Shown in pieces: positions 36,546-46,145 of a stretch of 64,000 nucleotides of DNA (positions are counted from its first letter, which is position 1; every line of letters starts with the position of its first letter). Origin of the DNA: Tissierellales bacterium. Its GTDB lineage: Bacteria > Bacillota > Clostridia > Tissierellales > VENL01. Where the stretch lies: NCBI GenBank assembly GCA_028280805.1, contig JANQLB010000091.1, positions 61,887 to 125,886 of the forward strand. The letters run 5' to 3'. A program made the translations under genes and the position numbers. The notes under the pieces are model-generated. The model was not told the origin of the DNA. It did not search any database and saw only the letters and a program-made list of their open reading frames with translations.

Positions 36546-36605
36546 CATAATCTTTATCTTACTTGCATAAGGCTTTGCCCAATATGACAGGTAATTTAGT
36601 TGCTT

Positions 36606-37742
36606 TTATTGTCTTGTAGTAACTGAAACTTTTTTAAGACCTAATGAAATTGTAAGCTCTTCTTTAGTAGCATATCCTGTAGTATCTTCAACTTCGATAT
36701 TACGTCTTACAGAAATGCTTCCGTCTACAAGCTTTGAGAATATTTCGTCATATGCTTCCTTGTCAAATGTATCAAATCTATCAAAAGCATCTGCATTCTT
36801 GTCTCCTATTACCATAGTTGGAAGACCAACTCCATCGTTAGCAGCATTAAAATATGTTGTTGTGCCTGAAAACTCTTCCCAGTTTTCTGCATATATAGAT
36901 TCAAGAACACTTACTACAGAAGCTTTCAGACCCTTTGTAGCTGATGTTATTACAGTATCGCTGTCATATCTTTGGTCAACGTCAACACCAATAACCTTTG
37001 CTTCTGCTTCACTAGCTGCTGACATAACACTTTTACCAACCGAACCACCGCAGGCAAATATTACTTCTACTCCTTCTTGATACATTGTTTTCGCAGTTGC
37101 TTTATTTGTGTCGGTTTCTGCGAAGTTACCAGTATAATGATATATTACCTTTACTGAACCGTCAGCAAGTCCTAATTCTTTGGCAGCATCTTCAGCTCCC
37201 TGAAGGAATCCATAACCAAATGATTGTACAGCCGGTACAGCCATACCACCCATGAATCCAAGGTTAGTCATTCCATCCATAACAGCAGCATAACCTGCAA
37301 GGTATCCTGATTGTTCTTCTGAATACATTATACTTGCAACATTTTCTTTAGTTTCAAATACTGAAAAGTCTGCAGTACGAGGTTGACCGTCAAGAAGAAT
37401 AAATTTAACATCCGGATATTTTGTCTGTGCTTGATAAACTGCAACCTCAAATAGGAATCCTGGTGTTACAATTACTTCTGCTCCCCCTGTTACTGCAAGA
37501 TCAATTGCAGCTAAATATCCATCATCTGTATCTTTTTCAGGCTTGATATATGTATGTGGGATATTTTCTTTATCTGCAAAAGCAACTACACCCTCCCAAG
37601 AACCTTGGTTAAATGATTTGTCATCAATATTACCTTTGTCTGTAATAAGAGTAATTTCATAACCTTCGTTATTTCCAGCACATCCAGCTAAACTTGTAAC
37701 CAGTAATAACATTACTAGAGAAATAGTTAGTACTCTTTTCAT
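36606..37742 (-). CDS. BMP family substrate-binding lipoprotein (nucleoside importer)
   Basis: About 378 residues. Signal sequence 'KRVLTISLVMLLLVTSLAGC' with lipobox SLAGC, then the BMP (PnrA/Med-like) periplasmic-binding fold: 'ITDKGNIDDKSFNQGSWEGV', 'VTPGFLFEVAVYQAQTKYPDV' and 'GYLAGYAAVMDGMTNLGFMGG'. The family binds purine nucleosides. AAAGGGGG places the ATG at 37742, not 37772 as in the track. It is first in the four-gene operon. No purine riboswitch is seen upstream. Confidence 0.9.
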   Translation of the reverse strand: MKRVLTISLVMLLLVTSLAGCAGNNEGYEITLITDKGNIDDKSFNQGSWEGVVAFADKENIPHTYIKPEKDTDDGYLAAIDLAVTGGAEVIVTPGFLFEVAVYQAQTKYPDVKFILLDGQPRTADFSVFETKENVASIMYSEEQSGYLAGYAAVMDGMTNLGFMGGMAVPAVQSFGYGFLQGAEDAAKELGLADGSVKVIYHYTGNFAETDTNKATAKTMYQEGVEVIFACGGSVGKSVMSAASEAEAKVIGVDVDQRYDSDTVITSATKGLKASVVSVLESIYAENWEEFSGTTTYFNAANDGVGLPTMVIGDKNADAFDRFDTFDKEAYDEIFSKLVDGSISVRRNIEVEDTTGYATKEELTISLGLKKVSVTTRQ

Positions 37743-37994
37743 TTTTTTACCCCCTTTTAATTTTCTAGACAAACGTCTACAAAGTAATTATATCTTTTTC
37801 AAATCAAAATTACAACTACAATATTAAGTTGTTTATATCTTTACTTTATCTTATATAGGACTTTTGTCTTATGTTGTTTTTTGGTATAATGTTAATATAC
37901 GTATCATAAATTATAGTAAGGTATCAAGTAAATAGTGTTAAAATACAGTGAAATTATATTTAAAAGTTATTAATAAATAGTAGGAGTGGGTAGT

Positions 37995-39377
37995 ATGAGA
38001 CTTGGTTTTCAATTAAATCTTGAACAATCTCAAAAATTAATAATGACTCCAGAATTAAGACAAGCCATAAAACTGCTTCAGTTGACAACTCAGGAATTAA
38101 GGCAGTATATTGAAACAGAAATGGCTGTAAATCCTTTGTTAGAAATGGAACTTTTGGACAATACAACAGAAAATATTGATGACTATAGAGAGAATAACGA
38201 AGAAATAGATTGGAAAGATTTTCTAGGGCAATATGATGACATAAGTTACAGAAGCAATATAAGCGGAATTATGAGTCCTAAGCAGACCTTTGAAAGCTAT
38301 ACTTCTTCAAAACAGACTTTAAGGGAGAATTTATTATTTCAGCTTAATTTAACTTTTTTTAACTTAGAAAATCGTGAGATAGGAGAAATGATAATTGAGA
38401 GCATAGATAGAAACGGCTACCTAAATACTTCAATTGAAGAAATAGCTGAGCATTTTGGTGTTGATACTGAAAAAGCCGAAAATATTTTAAAAATCGTACA
38501 AACTTTTGAACCGGTTGGTGTGGGAAGCAGAGATTTAAGTGAATGTCTGTCAGTACAGCTTAAAATGAAGAATATGTTAAATTGTGATATTCAAAATATT
38601 TTAAAAAATCATTTAGAGGATGTAGCTAAAAATCGAATTTCAAAAATATCCAAAGAATTAGACATTTGTAAAAAAGAAGTCCAAAGAATATGCGACATTA
38701 TAAAAACTCTTGAACCAAAGCCCGGGAGAGGGTTTAGATGTGATGAGGATGAAATAAAGTTTATTACACCGGATTTAACATTACAATACATTGATAATGA
38801 ATATATAATAGTTCAGAATGACTCTACATTTCCTAGATTAATAATAAATAAATATTATAAGCAGTTACTAAGTAAATCCAAAGAAGAAAACATAGCAAAT
38901 TTTTTAAAAGAAAAGCTGAACTCTGCAATGTGGGTGATAAAAAGCATTGACCAAAGAAGAAATACGATTTATAATGTAGCTTTATCAATAGTTAAATTTC
39001 AAAAAGAATTTTTTGATATGGGAAAAAAACACTTACGACCGCTTACATTAAAGGAAGTTGCTGATGATATTGATGTTCATGAGTCTACCGTTAGTAGAGC
39101 TACTACAGGAAAATATATTCAGACACCAAGGGGTATATTTGAACTAAAATTCTTTTTTTCCAGTGGAGTTGAAGGAAATGACGGGGGTATTGCTTCTACA
39201 AGTGTTAAATCTATGATAAAAGAGCTTATAGATGATGAAGAACCAAAGAGTCCTTTAAGCGATCAAAAGATTGCAGATATACTAAAAGAAAAAAACATTC
39301 AAATATCCAGAAGAACTGTTGCAAAATATAGAGATGAGCTAAGGATACCTTCTTCTTCAGGCAGGAGAAGATTCTAA
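37995..39377 (+). CDS. rpoN: RNA polymerase sigma-54 factor
   Basis: 460 residues. Gln/Leu-rich region I ('GFQLNLEQSQKLIMTPELRQAI' in part, 'NPLLEMEL'), core-binding and -12 recognition region ('TLKEVADDIDVHESTVSRATTGKY') and the C-terminal RpoN box 'ISRRTVAKYRDELRIPSSSGRRR'. It needs bEBP activators, none of which is in this window. The track begins at a GTG at 37986 that overlaps AGGAG; the ATG at 37995 has proper spacing. A TATAAT lies at about 37880-37885. Confidence 0.96.
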   Translation: MRLGFQLNLEQSQKLIMTPELRQAIKLLQLTTQELRQYIETEMAVNPLLEMELLDNTTENIDDYRENNEEIDWKDFLGQYDDISYRSNISGIMSPKQTFESYTSSKQTLRENLLFQLNLTFFNLENREIGEMIIESIDRNGYLNTSIEEIAEHFGVDTEKAENILKIVQTFEPVGVGSRDLSECLSVQLKMKNMLNCDIQNILKNHLEDVAKNRISKISKELDICKKEVQRICDIIKTLEPKPGRGFRCDEDEIKFITPDLTLQYIDNEYIIVQNDSTFPRLIINKYYKQLLSKSKEENIANFLKEKLNSAMWVIKSIDQRRNTIYNVALSIVKFQKEFFDMGKKHLRPLTLKEVADDIDVHESTVSRATTGKYIQTPRGIFELKFFFSSGVEGNDGGIASTSVKSMIKELIDDEEPKSPLSDQKIADILKEKNIQISRRTVAKYRDELRIPSSSGRRRF

Positions 39378-39423
39378 ACAGTTGAAAAGTTTAATATTTG
39401 TGTTTGATATGTTAAATATAGAT

Positions 39424-39510
39424 GGCATATCACTAACTTGGGTTTATGTATTTGTATAGTAATTTATATATAACACCAAGATATAGTGATATGCCAAATT
39501 TGTTTTTTTA
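39424..39510 (+). terminator. Long-stem terminator after rpoN
   Basis: 'GGCATATCACTA' (39424-39435) pairs perfectly with 'TAGTGATATGCC' (39484-39495), with an inner CTTGG/CCAAG extension and an AT-rich loop, then TTTGTTTTTTT. It is unusually long for a terminator and could be a small mobile palindrome. Confidence 0.65.
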
Positions 39511-39533
39511 TTTTTAACAATTAATATTATCAA

Positions 39534-39622
39534 ATGATAGTTATACAAACTGAAAAAATAAACAAAATGTACATATGAAATTTTAAAAAAATTGATTAAT
39601 GCTTTAGCAGATGATATAATTT
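39534..39622 (+). pseudogene. Truncated duplicate of the 5' end of the Bce-type ATPase gene
   Basis: 'ATGATAGTTATACAAACTGA' and the following bases repeat the first codons of the intact ATPase gene at 39944, identical for 37 bases and near-identical for about 85. In this copy a sequence change after 'MYI' brings a TGA, and homology stops at about 39620. Non-functional. Confidence 0.85.
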
Positions 39623-39722
39623 AACTCGTTGTGCTAGTTAAAATTTACAAATAGAAAAAATCCAGCGATTCATGTTAACCTATCTTTAATATCACCAAAC
39701 GCTAAAGATAAGAGGAAAACGT

Positions 39723-39895
39723 ATGATTGACTTTCATAAGAAATGTTGTATCAAAGAAATTAATGATTTAAAAGACTTTATTATTGTAAGTTATGTTATT
39801 ATTGATGATACTTAACCAAAAATCACCTCAACATATATTCAAAGAACGTAGAAATATCAACATGTCAAAAAACTTAAAATAGCACAACAAATTAA
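39723..39895 (+). pseudogene. IS982-like transposase N-terminal remnant
   Basis: 'MIDFHKKCCIKEINDLKDF' followed by 'IIVSYVIIDDT', a stop, then 'PKITSTYIQRT', stop, 'KYQHVKKLK' in one frame. The 'SYVIIDD.Y..I.PTYIKNRRN..KSKLSD' pattern is the usual beginning of IS982-family transposases. Two in-frame stops and loss of the catalytic part show it is dead. It lies exactly between the truncated ATPase copy and the intact gene. The rest of the 39378-39943 gap shows no gene. Confidence 0.65.
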
Positions 39896-39943
39896 TTTAT
39901 ATGTAAAGCAAAATTGCTTATTAACTTTCTAGGAGGGCTAAAA

Positions 39944-40705
39944 ATGATAGTTATACAAACTGAAAAAATAAACAAAATGTATGGAGAAATTGAAAAAAAT
40001 TCGATTAATGCTTTAGCAGATGTTGACCTTATTATAGAACAAAAAGAATTTGTTGGTATTATGGGATCTTCTGGAAGTGGTAAAACCACACTGTTAAATA
40101 TATTAAGCGGTTTTGATCATCCAACTACAGGTTCGGTTCAGATTTGCGGCAAAAATCTTCAAGATTTTGGTGATGATGAACTAGCAGAATTTAGAAGGGA
40201 TGATATTGGCTTTGTATTTCAAGATTTTCAATTACTTGACAGTCTTACAGTTAAAGAAAACATCGTTTTACCATTGATTTTAGCTAAAAAGCAATCTGAT
40301 ATAATAGAAAAAAAAGCTCATGATATAATTGACTACCTTGGTTTAAATAAAATTTTTAATAAACATCCTTATGAAATATCAGGAGGAGAGAAGCAACGAA
40401 CTGCTGTAGGCAGATCATTAATCACTAACCCTAAAATTATATTTGCTGATGAACCAACTGGCAATCTAGATTCAAAATCATCAAAAAACATTATGGATTT
40501 ATTCTGTAAACTTAATACAGAAAAAGAATCTACTATACTTATGGTTACTCATGACCCCTTTGCAGCTAGTTTTTGTAAACGGATTGTTTTTTTATTTGAT
40601 GGAAAGATTCACAGTATCATTAAGAACAATGGTGACAGAGAAGAATTTTTTGATCATATAATCAAATGCCAAGCTGATATAGGGGGTGTATTTAATGACA
40701 TTTAA
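39944..40705 (+). CDS. Bce/Mac-type ABC transporter ATPase
   Basis: 253 residues. Walker A 'GSSGSGKTTLLNILSG', Q-loop 'FQDFQLLDSLTVKENI', signature 'YEISGGEKQRTAVGRSL', Walker B 'IIFADEPTGNLDSKSS' and the H-loop 'MVTHDPFAAS'. It belongs to the MacB/BceA family that couples to FtsX-like permeases for antimicrobial-peptide resistance or sensing. The track extends to 39914; AGGAGGG supports the ATG at 39944. Its stop overlaps the permease gene by 11 bases. Confidence 0.9.
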   Translation: MIVIQTEKINKMYGEIEKNSINALADVDLIIEQKEFVGIMGSSGSGKTTLLNILSGFDHPTTGSVQICGKNLQDFGDDELAEFRRDDIGFVFQDFQLLDSLTVKENIVLPLILAKKQSDIIEKKAHDIIDYLGLNKIFNKHPYEISGGEKQRTAVGRSLITNPKIIFADEPTGNLDSKSSKNIMDLFCKLNTEKESTILMVTHDPFAASFCKRIVFLFDGKIHSIIKNNGDREEFFDHIIKCQADIGGVFNDI

Positions 40706-42530
40706 ATCAATAGTATTAAAAAATTTCAAATATAACCTCAGACATCATTTAGCATTAATACTTTGCTGTATATTTAATACATCCATTATTTATTTATATG
40801 GGCTTCTTTTGTTTAATAATAATTCAGGTTCTGAAACAATACAAGTAATAATTATATCATTTTTTATAGTTCTAATAGTATTTAGTTTTCTCTTTATTGT
40901 TTATGTTTACATATCATATTTAAAGTCTAGATGTAAAGAATTTGCTTTATATCTAGCCTTAGGTATGTCTAAGAAAAATTTATATAAACTTATGAATATT
41001 GAAAATATATTTTTTGTACTAATTTCAACATTGATTGGATTAATAGCAGGTACTATTATAAGTTACTTATTAAATATTGTTACTAATTCTATACCTAGTT
41101 TAAACGCACTATCCTTTAATCCTAATTTAACAGGGCTTTTGTTTACACTTATTATTCTGTTATTTATATATGGTGTTTCCTTTACATATTCTCACATATA
41201 TTTAAAAAAACATAAAATTATTGAGCTGTTTAAAGATTCAAAAAAAGAAAACGTTAATAAAAAGTCAAACTCTATATACTTTTTTACTGGTATATTGATG
41301 ATGATTAGTCCTTATTTTTTCATATCATTTACAAAGGACGATTTAGGTCAAATTCTTGCGTTACCGGTAATCTTAACATTTTTAGCTGGACTCTATATTG
41401 TAATATCTCAATTTGGCGATTTTATAATTAAATTTATGAAAGCTAAAAGCCAAAGGTATTATAAAAAGCTTCTTTATCTAATGAATCTTTCTTATAAGTA
41501 TAAAGAATATAAAAAAGTATTATACCTTATAGCTATTTCTAATGGTGCAGCTATTTTTTTAATAGCTTTATTAATTGGTGCTTACGGGTCGGAAATGAGA
41601 AAAACAGATATTCGTTATCCTTATGATTTGGTTTTATTTGAAAGTGTAGAAAATGAAGTATTAGAAAATGATTTAAAACCAATTCTTTCAAAATTCACTG
41701 AACAAATTACAGATAAAAGACAATTTAAATATATTAGTACAGAAAAATACAATAATACTGTTATTTCTGATGAAACTGTAAAAAATATTCTTAACTATAA
41801 TCTTGATGTTAAAAGTGGTCATACAATTGTATATGGAACTCTAAGTAAAATTCCTGAAAAAAATTCACTTAAAGAAATATCTATAACTGATAATAAAAAA
41901 TATCAATATATAGTACAAGACAGTATCTATGGAGTTTTATGCAACGAAATGCCCATATCTTATATCATTGATGATAAAGATTATATGAATTTAAAAGGTA
42001 ATGAACATAATGTTCACATTATGAAATTTAATAGCCCCTCTGAAGCATTGTCAGCTTACAGTGAATTTAAAGAACATATAAAAAATAACAGCTTAAATGT
42101 GCAGTTAAGCTCAAAATACGAATATGTAGAAAGTCAAAAGCAATTGTATGGGTCAATTATCTTTCTATTGGGCTTAATAGCTTTAATGTTTTTTATTTGT
42201 TCAGGAGCTATTGTTTACTTTAAAGTTTTTATTAACTTAGATAAAGATAAAGATAGATTTTTTAAACTTAACCTTATAGGAATAAAAAAGAGACAGATAA
42301 AAGAAGCTCTAACAAAGGAATTAAGCATTATTTTCTCTATACCTCTTATCTTAGGAGGAATGGGAGCCTATCTATGGGTTGTAACATTGTTTTTTAAAGA
42401 TTATTTCTTTCATGTTATTGCTCTGTACTCCGGAATTATAGTTTGTGTGTATATTTTAATTCAATTAACATTTCACAAAATTACTCAGAAAAACTATGTA
42501 AGGCGTATACTTGAGTTGTGCAAATATTAA
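40695..42530 (+). CDS. BceB-like FtsX-family ABC permease
   Basis: 611 residues. About ten transmembrane helices, with the large extracellular domain (about residues 305-475) between the seventh and eighth, the topology of BceB-type permeases that bind lipid-II-targeting peptides. The FtsX block 'SRCKEFALYLALGMSKKNLYKLM' is present. AGGGGGTG within the ATPase gene end drives an ATG at 40695; the track's GTG at 40686 overlaps that site. No BceRS two-component genes flank it, which is unusual. Confidence 0.87.
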   Translation: MTFKSIVLKNFKYNLRHHLALILCCIFNTSIIYLYGLLLFNNNSGSETIQVIIISFFIVLIVFSFLFIVYVYISYLKSRCKEFALYLALGMSKKNLYKLMNIENIFFVLISTLIGLIAGTIISYLLNIVTNSIPSLNALSFNPNLTGLLFTLIILLFIYGVSFTYSHIYLKKHKIIELFKDSKKENVNKKSNSIYFFTGILMMISPYFFISFTKDDLGQILALPVILTFLAGLYIVISQFGDFIIKFMKAKSQRYYKKLLYLMNLSYKYKEYKKVLYLIAISNGAAIFLIALLIGAYGSEMRKTDIRYPYDLVLFESVENEVLENDLKPILSKFTEQITDKRQFKYISTEKYNNTVISDETVKNILNYNLDVKSGHTIVYGTLSKIPEKNSLKEISITDNKKYQYIVQDSIYGVLCNEMPISYIIDDKDYMNLKGNEHNVHIMKFNSPSEALSAYSEFKEHIKNNSLNVQLSSKYEYVESQKQLYGSIIFLLGLIALMFFICSGAIVYFKVFINLDKDKDRFFKLNLIGIKKRQIKEALTKELSIIFSIPLILGGMGAYLWVVTLFFKDYFFHVIALYSGIIVCVYILIQLTFHKITQKNYVRRILELCKY

Positions 42531-42587
42531 AAATAAAAGATATGTTAAACTATAAGCTGTAAAAAATAAATTTAAATTTTAGTCTTG

Positions 42588-42637
42588 AAATATTCCTTAC
42601 ATTAACATATAATAAATTTGTAAGGGATATTTTTTTG
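42588..42637 (+). terminator. Terminator after the Bce-type transporter
   Basis: 'AAATATTCCTTACA' pairs with 'TGTAAGGGATATTT', followed by T-rich sequence. Confidence 0.8.
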
Positions 42638-42664
42638 TTTGAGCTGGGATGGAATTTGCCATAT

Positions 42665-42682
42665 GGGACTTATTTAGACCCG
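42665..42682 (+). promoter_or_regulatory. Candidate CggR operator upstream of cggR
   Basis: 'GGGACTTATTTAGACC' resembles one GGGAC-N6-TGTCC half of the Bacillus CggR operator, ending in CCGG. Only one half site is clear, and I see no convincing -35/-10 pair nearby. Confidence 0.25.
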
Positions 42683-42755
42683 GTAATACATAATAGATTA
42701 AGTATTGCAGATAATATATGACATATTTTAGGATTATGTATTAAGGAGACGAGAT

Positions 42756-43784
42756 ATGGAAGAATTATTAAAATTACAGAAAAAAATTATTCCGGAATTA
42801 ATTGAAACTCTTGAAAAGAGATACAATATTTTAAGGAATGTTTATTATAATCAACCCATAGGCAGAAGAACCTTAGCTTTAAAAATGAACTTTGGTGAGA
42901 GAATAATACGAACCGAAGTAGAAGTTTTAAAAAAACAAGATTTGTTGGAAGTACAGTCCTTTGGTATGCATGTCACACATGAGGGTGAAATTATAATAGA
43001 TAAGCTCAAAGATTATGTTCATTCACTAAAGGATTTAAAAAGTCTTGAAAAGAAACTGGAAGAAATTTTAAGTATTAAAAAAGTTATAATTGTCCCCGGA
43101 CATTATGACAATGATAATTTAATCATAAGGGATATAGGAAAAACATCTTCGGAATGTATTAAGAGTATTCTAAAAGATAATAATATAATTGGAATTACCG
43201 GAGGTTCAACCATGGCTCAAGTGGCTCAAGAGATGCCTTATGATAATACCAAAAATAGCATTTTAGTTTTGCCGGCAAGAGGGGGTTTAGGTAAAAATGT
43301 AGAAACTCAGGCTAACAATGTAGCTGCTAAACTTGCTAAAAAGTTAAACGGAAGCTATAGGCTTTTTCATGTTCCTGATAGCTTAGAAAAAAAAGCATTA
43401 GATGCTGTACTACAGATTCCCGAAATTAAAGAATTTAAGTCATTAATAAAAAAAGTAGACATTTTAGTTTTTGGATTAGGCAGAGCTGATGAAATGGCTG
43501 AAAGAAGAAAATTGCCTGAGGATACAGTAAAAAGTATAATGGATAGAGGGGCTGTAGCAGAAGCATTTGGTTATTATTTCAATAAAAAAGGAGAAAAAGT
43601 TTGGGAATCAAGTACTGTAGGACTTTCCTTATTAGATTTAAATAATGTTAAGAATGTAATAGGTATAGCGTGTGGAGAGAAAAAAGCTGAAGCTATTATG
43701 GCTATAGCATCTTTAAGAAGAGATATGATTCTTATTATAGATGAAGGAGTAAGTAGAAAAATTTTAGAAACTACATCAGAGTAG
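42756..43784 (+). CDS. cggR: Central glycolytic genes regulator (SorC family)
   Basis: 342 residues. N-terminal winged HTH ('IGRRTLALKMNFGERIIRTEVEVL' in part), then the SorC sugar-binding domain with 'IIGITGGSTMAQVAQEMP', 'LVLPARGGLGKNVETQANNVAAKLA' in part and 'VDILVFGLGRADEMAERR'. In Bacillus, CggR represses the gap operon and is released by fructose-1,6-bisphosphate. Here it is the first gene of the same cluster. AAGGAGAC precedes the ATG. Confidence 0.92.
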   Translation: MEELLKLQKKIIPELIETLEKRYNILRNVYYNQPIGRRTLALKMNFGERIIRTEVEVLKKQDLLEVQSFGMHVTHEGEIIIDKLKDYVHSLKDLKSLEKKLEEILSIKKVIIVPGHYDNDNLIIRDIGKTSSECIKSILKDNNIIGITGGSTMAQVAQEMPYDNTKNSILVLPARGGLGKNVETQANNVAAKLAKKLNGSYRLFHVPDSLEKKALDAVLQIPEIKEFKSLIKKVDILVFGLGRADEMAERRKLPEDTVKSIMDRGAVAEAFGYYFNKKGEKVWESSTVGLSLLDLNNVKNVIGIACGEKKAEAIMAIASLRRDMILIIDEGVSRKILETTSE

Positions 43785-43838
43785 TACATAAAAAGCAAAG
43801 GATTATTAAATTTTATAAAAAATTAAGGAGGAATTTAA

Positions 43839-44849
43839 ATGACTATGAAAGTTGCTATTAATGGATTTGGAAGAATTGGTAGAAATGTATTAAGGGATGC
43901 TTTAGAGCGAAATGTAAATGAAATTGAAATTGTAGCAGTTAACAATCCGGGGAAGATAGAAAATTTAGTTCATCTTTTTAAATATGACTCATGTTTTGGA
44001 AAATTTGACGGAACAGTAGAAGTAGATGGGGAATATATGATTCTTAATGGTAAAAGAATTAAATTTTTTGGAGAAAAAGACCCTGAAAAATTACCTTGGA
44101 GAGATCTAGGTATTGATTTAGTTATTGAATCTACTGGAATTTTTAGAGATAAAGAAAGTGCATCAAAACATTTAACAGCTGGAGCAAAGAAGGTAGTTAT
44201 TACTGCACCGGCAAAAAACGAAGATATAACAATAGTTATGGGAGTAAATGAAGATGCTTACGATGCAAAAAATCACCACATTATTTCTAATGCTTCATGT
44301 ACTACTAATTGTTTAGCTCCGTTTGCTAAGATTATAATGGATGAATTTGGTATAAAGAGAGGACTTATAACCACTGTACATTCATATACCAATGATCAAA
44401 ATATTTTAGACGCAAATCATAAAGACTTAAGGAGAGCTAGAGCCGGAGCTATGTCTATCATTCCAACGACTACCGGGGCAGCAAAAGCAGCAGCACTGGT
44501 TATACCTGAGCTTAAAGGTAAATTAAATGGTATGGCTATGCGAGTTCCCACGCCTACAGTTTCTGTTGTAGACGCAGTGTTTGAGATTGAAAAAGAAGCT
44601 ACTGCCGAAGATATAAACAAGACTTTTGAAGCTTATGCAAATGGAAAACTTAAAGGAATATTAGGTTATTCAGAAGAACCGTTAGTATCCGTTGACTATA
44701 AAAAAGACCCTCGTTCTTCAATTATAGATGGATTATCAACAATGACTATAGGTAATATGGTTAAAATATTATCTTGGTATGATAATGAGTGGGGATATTC
44801 AGTAAGAGTTGTTGATTTAGCTGTGTTTATAGCACAAAAAGGACTATAG
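43839..44849 (+). CDS. gap: Glyceraldehyde-3-phosphate dehydrogenase
   Basis: 336 residues. Rossmann motif '[18 protein letters not shown]', catalytic '[15 protein letters not shown]' and '[16 protein letters not shown]'. The position after the second beta strand, usually N-D-L/T in GAPDH, reads '[12 protein letters not shown]', so the Asp that contacts the NAD adenosine ribose is Asn; this might loosen cofactor preference. AAGGAGG precedes '[11 protein letters not shown]'. It is followed by an intercistronic hairpin before pgk. Confidence 0.95.
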   Translation: MTMKVAINGFGRIGRNVLRDALERNVNEIEIVAVNNPGKIENLVHLFKYDSCFGKFDGTVEVDGEYMILNGKRIKFFGEKDPEKLPWRDLGIDLVIESTGIFRDKESASKHLTAGAKKVVITAPAKNEDITIVMGVNEDAYDAKNHHIISNASCTTNCLAPFAKIIMDEFGIKRGLITTVHSYTNDQNILDANHKDLRRARAGAMSIIPTTTGAAKAAALVIPELKGKLNGMAMRVPTPTVSVVDAVFEIEKEATAEDINKTFEAYANGKLKGILGYSEEPLVSVDYKKDPRSSIIDGLSTMTIGNMVKILSWYDNEWGYSVRVVDLAVFIAQKGL

Positions 44850-44873
44850 ACAAGTAATCAAATATTAAATAGA

Positions 44874-44916
44874 ATAAGAATCCATAAAGAATATAGTTCT
44901 TTTCATGGATTCTTAT
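44874..44916 (+). terminator. gap-pgk intercistronic hairpin
   Basis: 'ATAAGAATCCAT' pairs perfectly with 'ATGGATTCTTAT' around an inner AGAA/TTCT pair. There is no long T run, so this is more likely an mRNA stabiliser or partial terminator raising gap over pgk. Confidence 0.55.
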
Positions 44917-44937
44917 GCTTTAAACTGGAGGGATAGT

Positions 44938-46131
44938 ATGTTAAATAAAAAAACTATTGAGCAGTTGAACCTAAAAAACAAGAAGGTATTGGTTAGGTGT
45001 GATTTTAATGTTCCTATGAATGAAGCAGGAGAAATAACTGACGATAGAAGAATTAGGAGTGCTTTGCCTACTATAGAATATATAATAGAAAATGAAGGAA
45101 AAGTTATTATAATGTCTCATTTTGGGAGACCAAAAGGTAAAGCAAATCACAAGTACAGCTTAGAGCCTGTAGCGAAAGTATTAGCAGATTTACTTAACAG
45201 AGAAGTAATTTTTATTGATGAAGATTCAGTTGTAGGTGAGGATGCAAAGAAAGCTGCTGGAGAAATGCAGTCAGGAGAAGTTGTATTACTTCAAAACACA
45301 AGATTTCGCAGCGGTGAAGAAAAGAATGACTTAGATTTTGCTAAGGAATTATCTTCACTGGCAGATATATTTGTAAATGATGCTTTTGGTACAGCACATA
45401 GAGCTCATTCTTCAAATGTCGGGGTAAGTGAATATCTTCCATCAGCAGTTGGATTTCTGGTAAAAAAAGAAATAGAAATAATGGGTAAGGCTATGGTAAA
45501 TCCGGAAAGACCTTTTATTGCAATTTTAGGAGGAGCAAAGGTTTCAGATAAAATTACGGTTATTGAAAATTTAATGGATAAGATAGATAGTTTATTGATT
45601 GGTGGAGGAATGATGTTTACATTCCTAAAAGCTAAAGGTTATGAAGTAGGGAAATCATTATTAGAAGAAGATAAAATAGAATTAGCTAAGAGACTAATGG
45701 ATAAGGCAGAAGAAAAGGGAGTTAATATGTTACTTCCTGTAGATGCAGTAGTGGCTAAAGAATTTAAAAATGACACTACATTTAAAACAGTTAAAGTAAG
45801 TAATATACCTAAAGATATGATGGGTCTTGATATTGGTGAAGAAACCAGAAAAGTTTTTGAACAAGAAATAAAGAAGGGAAAAACAATTTTATGGAATGGA
45901 CCTATGGGAGTATTTGAAATGGAGAATTTCGCCAAAGGAACAGAATCCATAGCATCAGCTATGGCACAAGCTGAAGGTATAACAATCATTGGCGGAGGAG
46001 ATAGTGCATTAGCTGTTGAGAAAACCGGTTTATCAGATGAAATGACTCATATATCAACCGGAGGAGGAGCTTCTTTAGAATTCTTTGAAGGTAAATCCTT
46101 ACCCGGCATAGAGTGCATTGATAACAAATAA
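44938..46131 (+). CDS. pgk: Phosphoglycerate kinase
   Basis: 397 residues. '[21 protein letters not shown]' in part, 'SHFGRPKG', '[17 protein letters not shown]', '[11 protein letters not shown]' and the nucleotide site '[11 protein letters not shown]' with '[13 protein letters not shown]'. GGAGGG precedes the ATG at 44938; the ORF track starts 11 codons early, within the hairpin. It makes ATP and 3-phosphoglycerate. Confidence 0.96.
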   Translation: MLNKKTIEQLNLKNKKVLVRCDFNVPMNEAGEITDDRRIRSALPTIEYIIENEGKVIIMSHFGRPKGKANHKYSLEPVAKVLADLLNREVIFIDEDSVVGEDAKKAAGEMQSGEVVLLQNTRFRSGEEKNDLDFAKELSSLADIFVNDAFGTAHRAHSSNVGVSEYLPSAVGFLVKKEIEIMGKAMVNPERPFIAILGGAKVSDKITVIENLMDKIDSLLIGGGMMFTFLKAKGYEVGKSLLEEDKIELAKRLMDKAEEKGVNMLLPVDAVVAKEFKNDTTFKTVKVSNIPKDMMGLDIGEETRKVFEQEIKKGKTILWNGPMGVFEMENFAKGTESIASAMAQAEGITIIGGGDSALAVEKTGLSDEMTHISTGGGASLEFFEGKSLPGIECIDNK

Positions 46132-46145
46132 AGGAGGAACTGAAT

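Noticed and set aside
37743-37994. Purine riboswitch or other leader between the BMP operon and rpoN
   Set aside because: I looked for purine aptamer core blocks and found none; only AT-rich promoter-like sequence.
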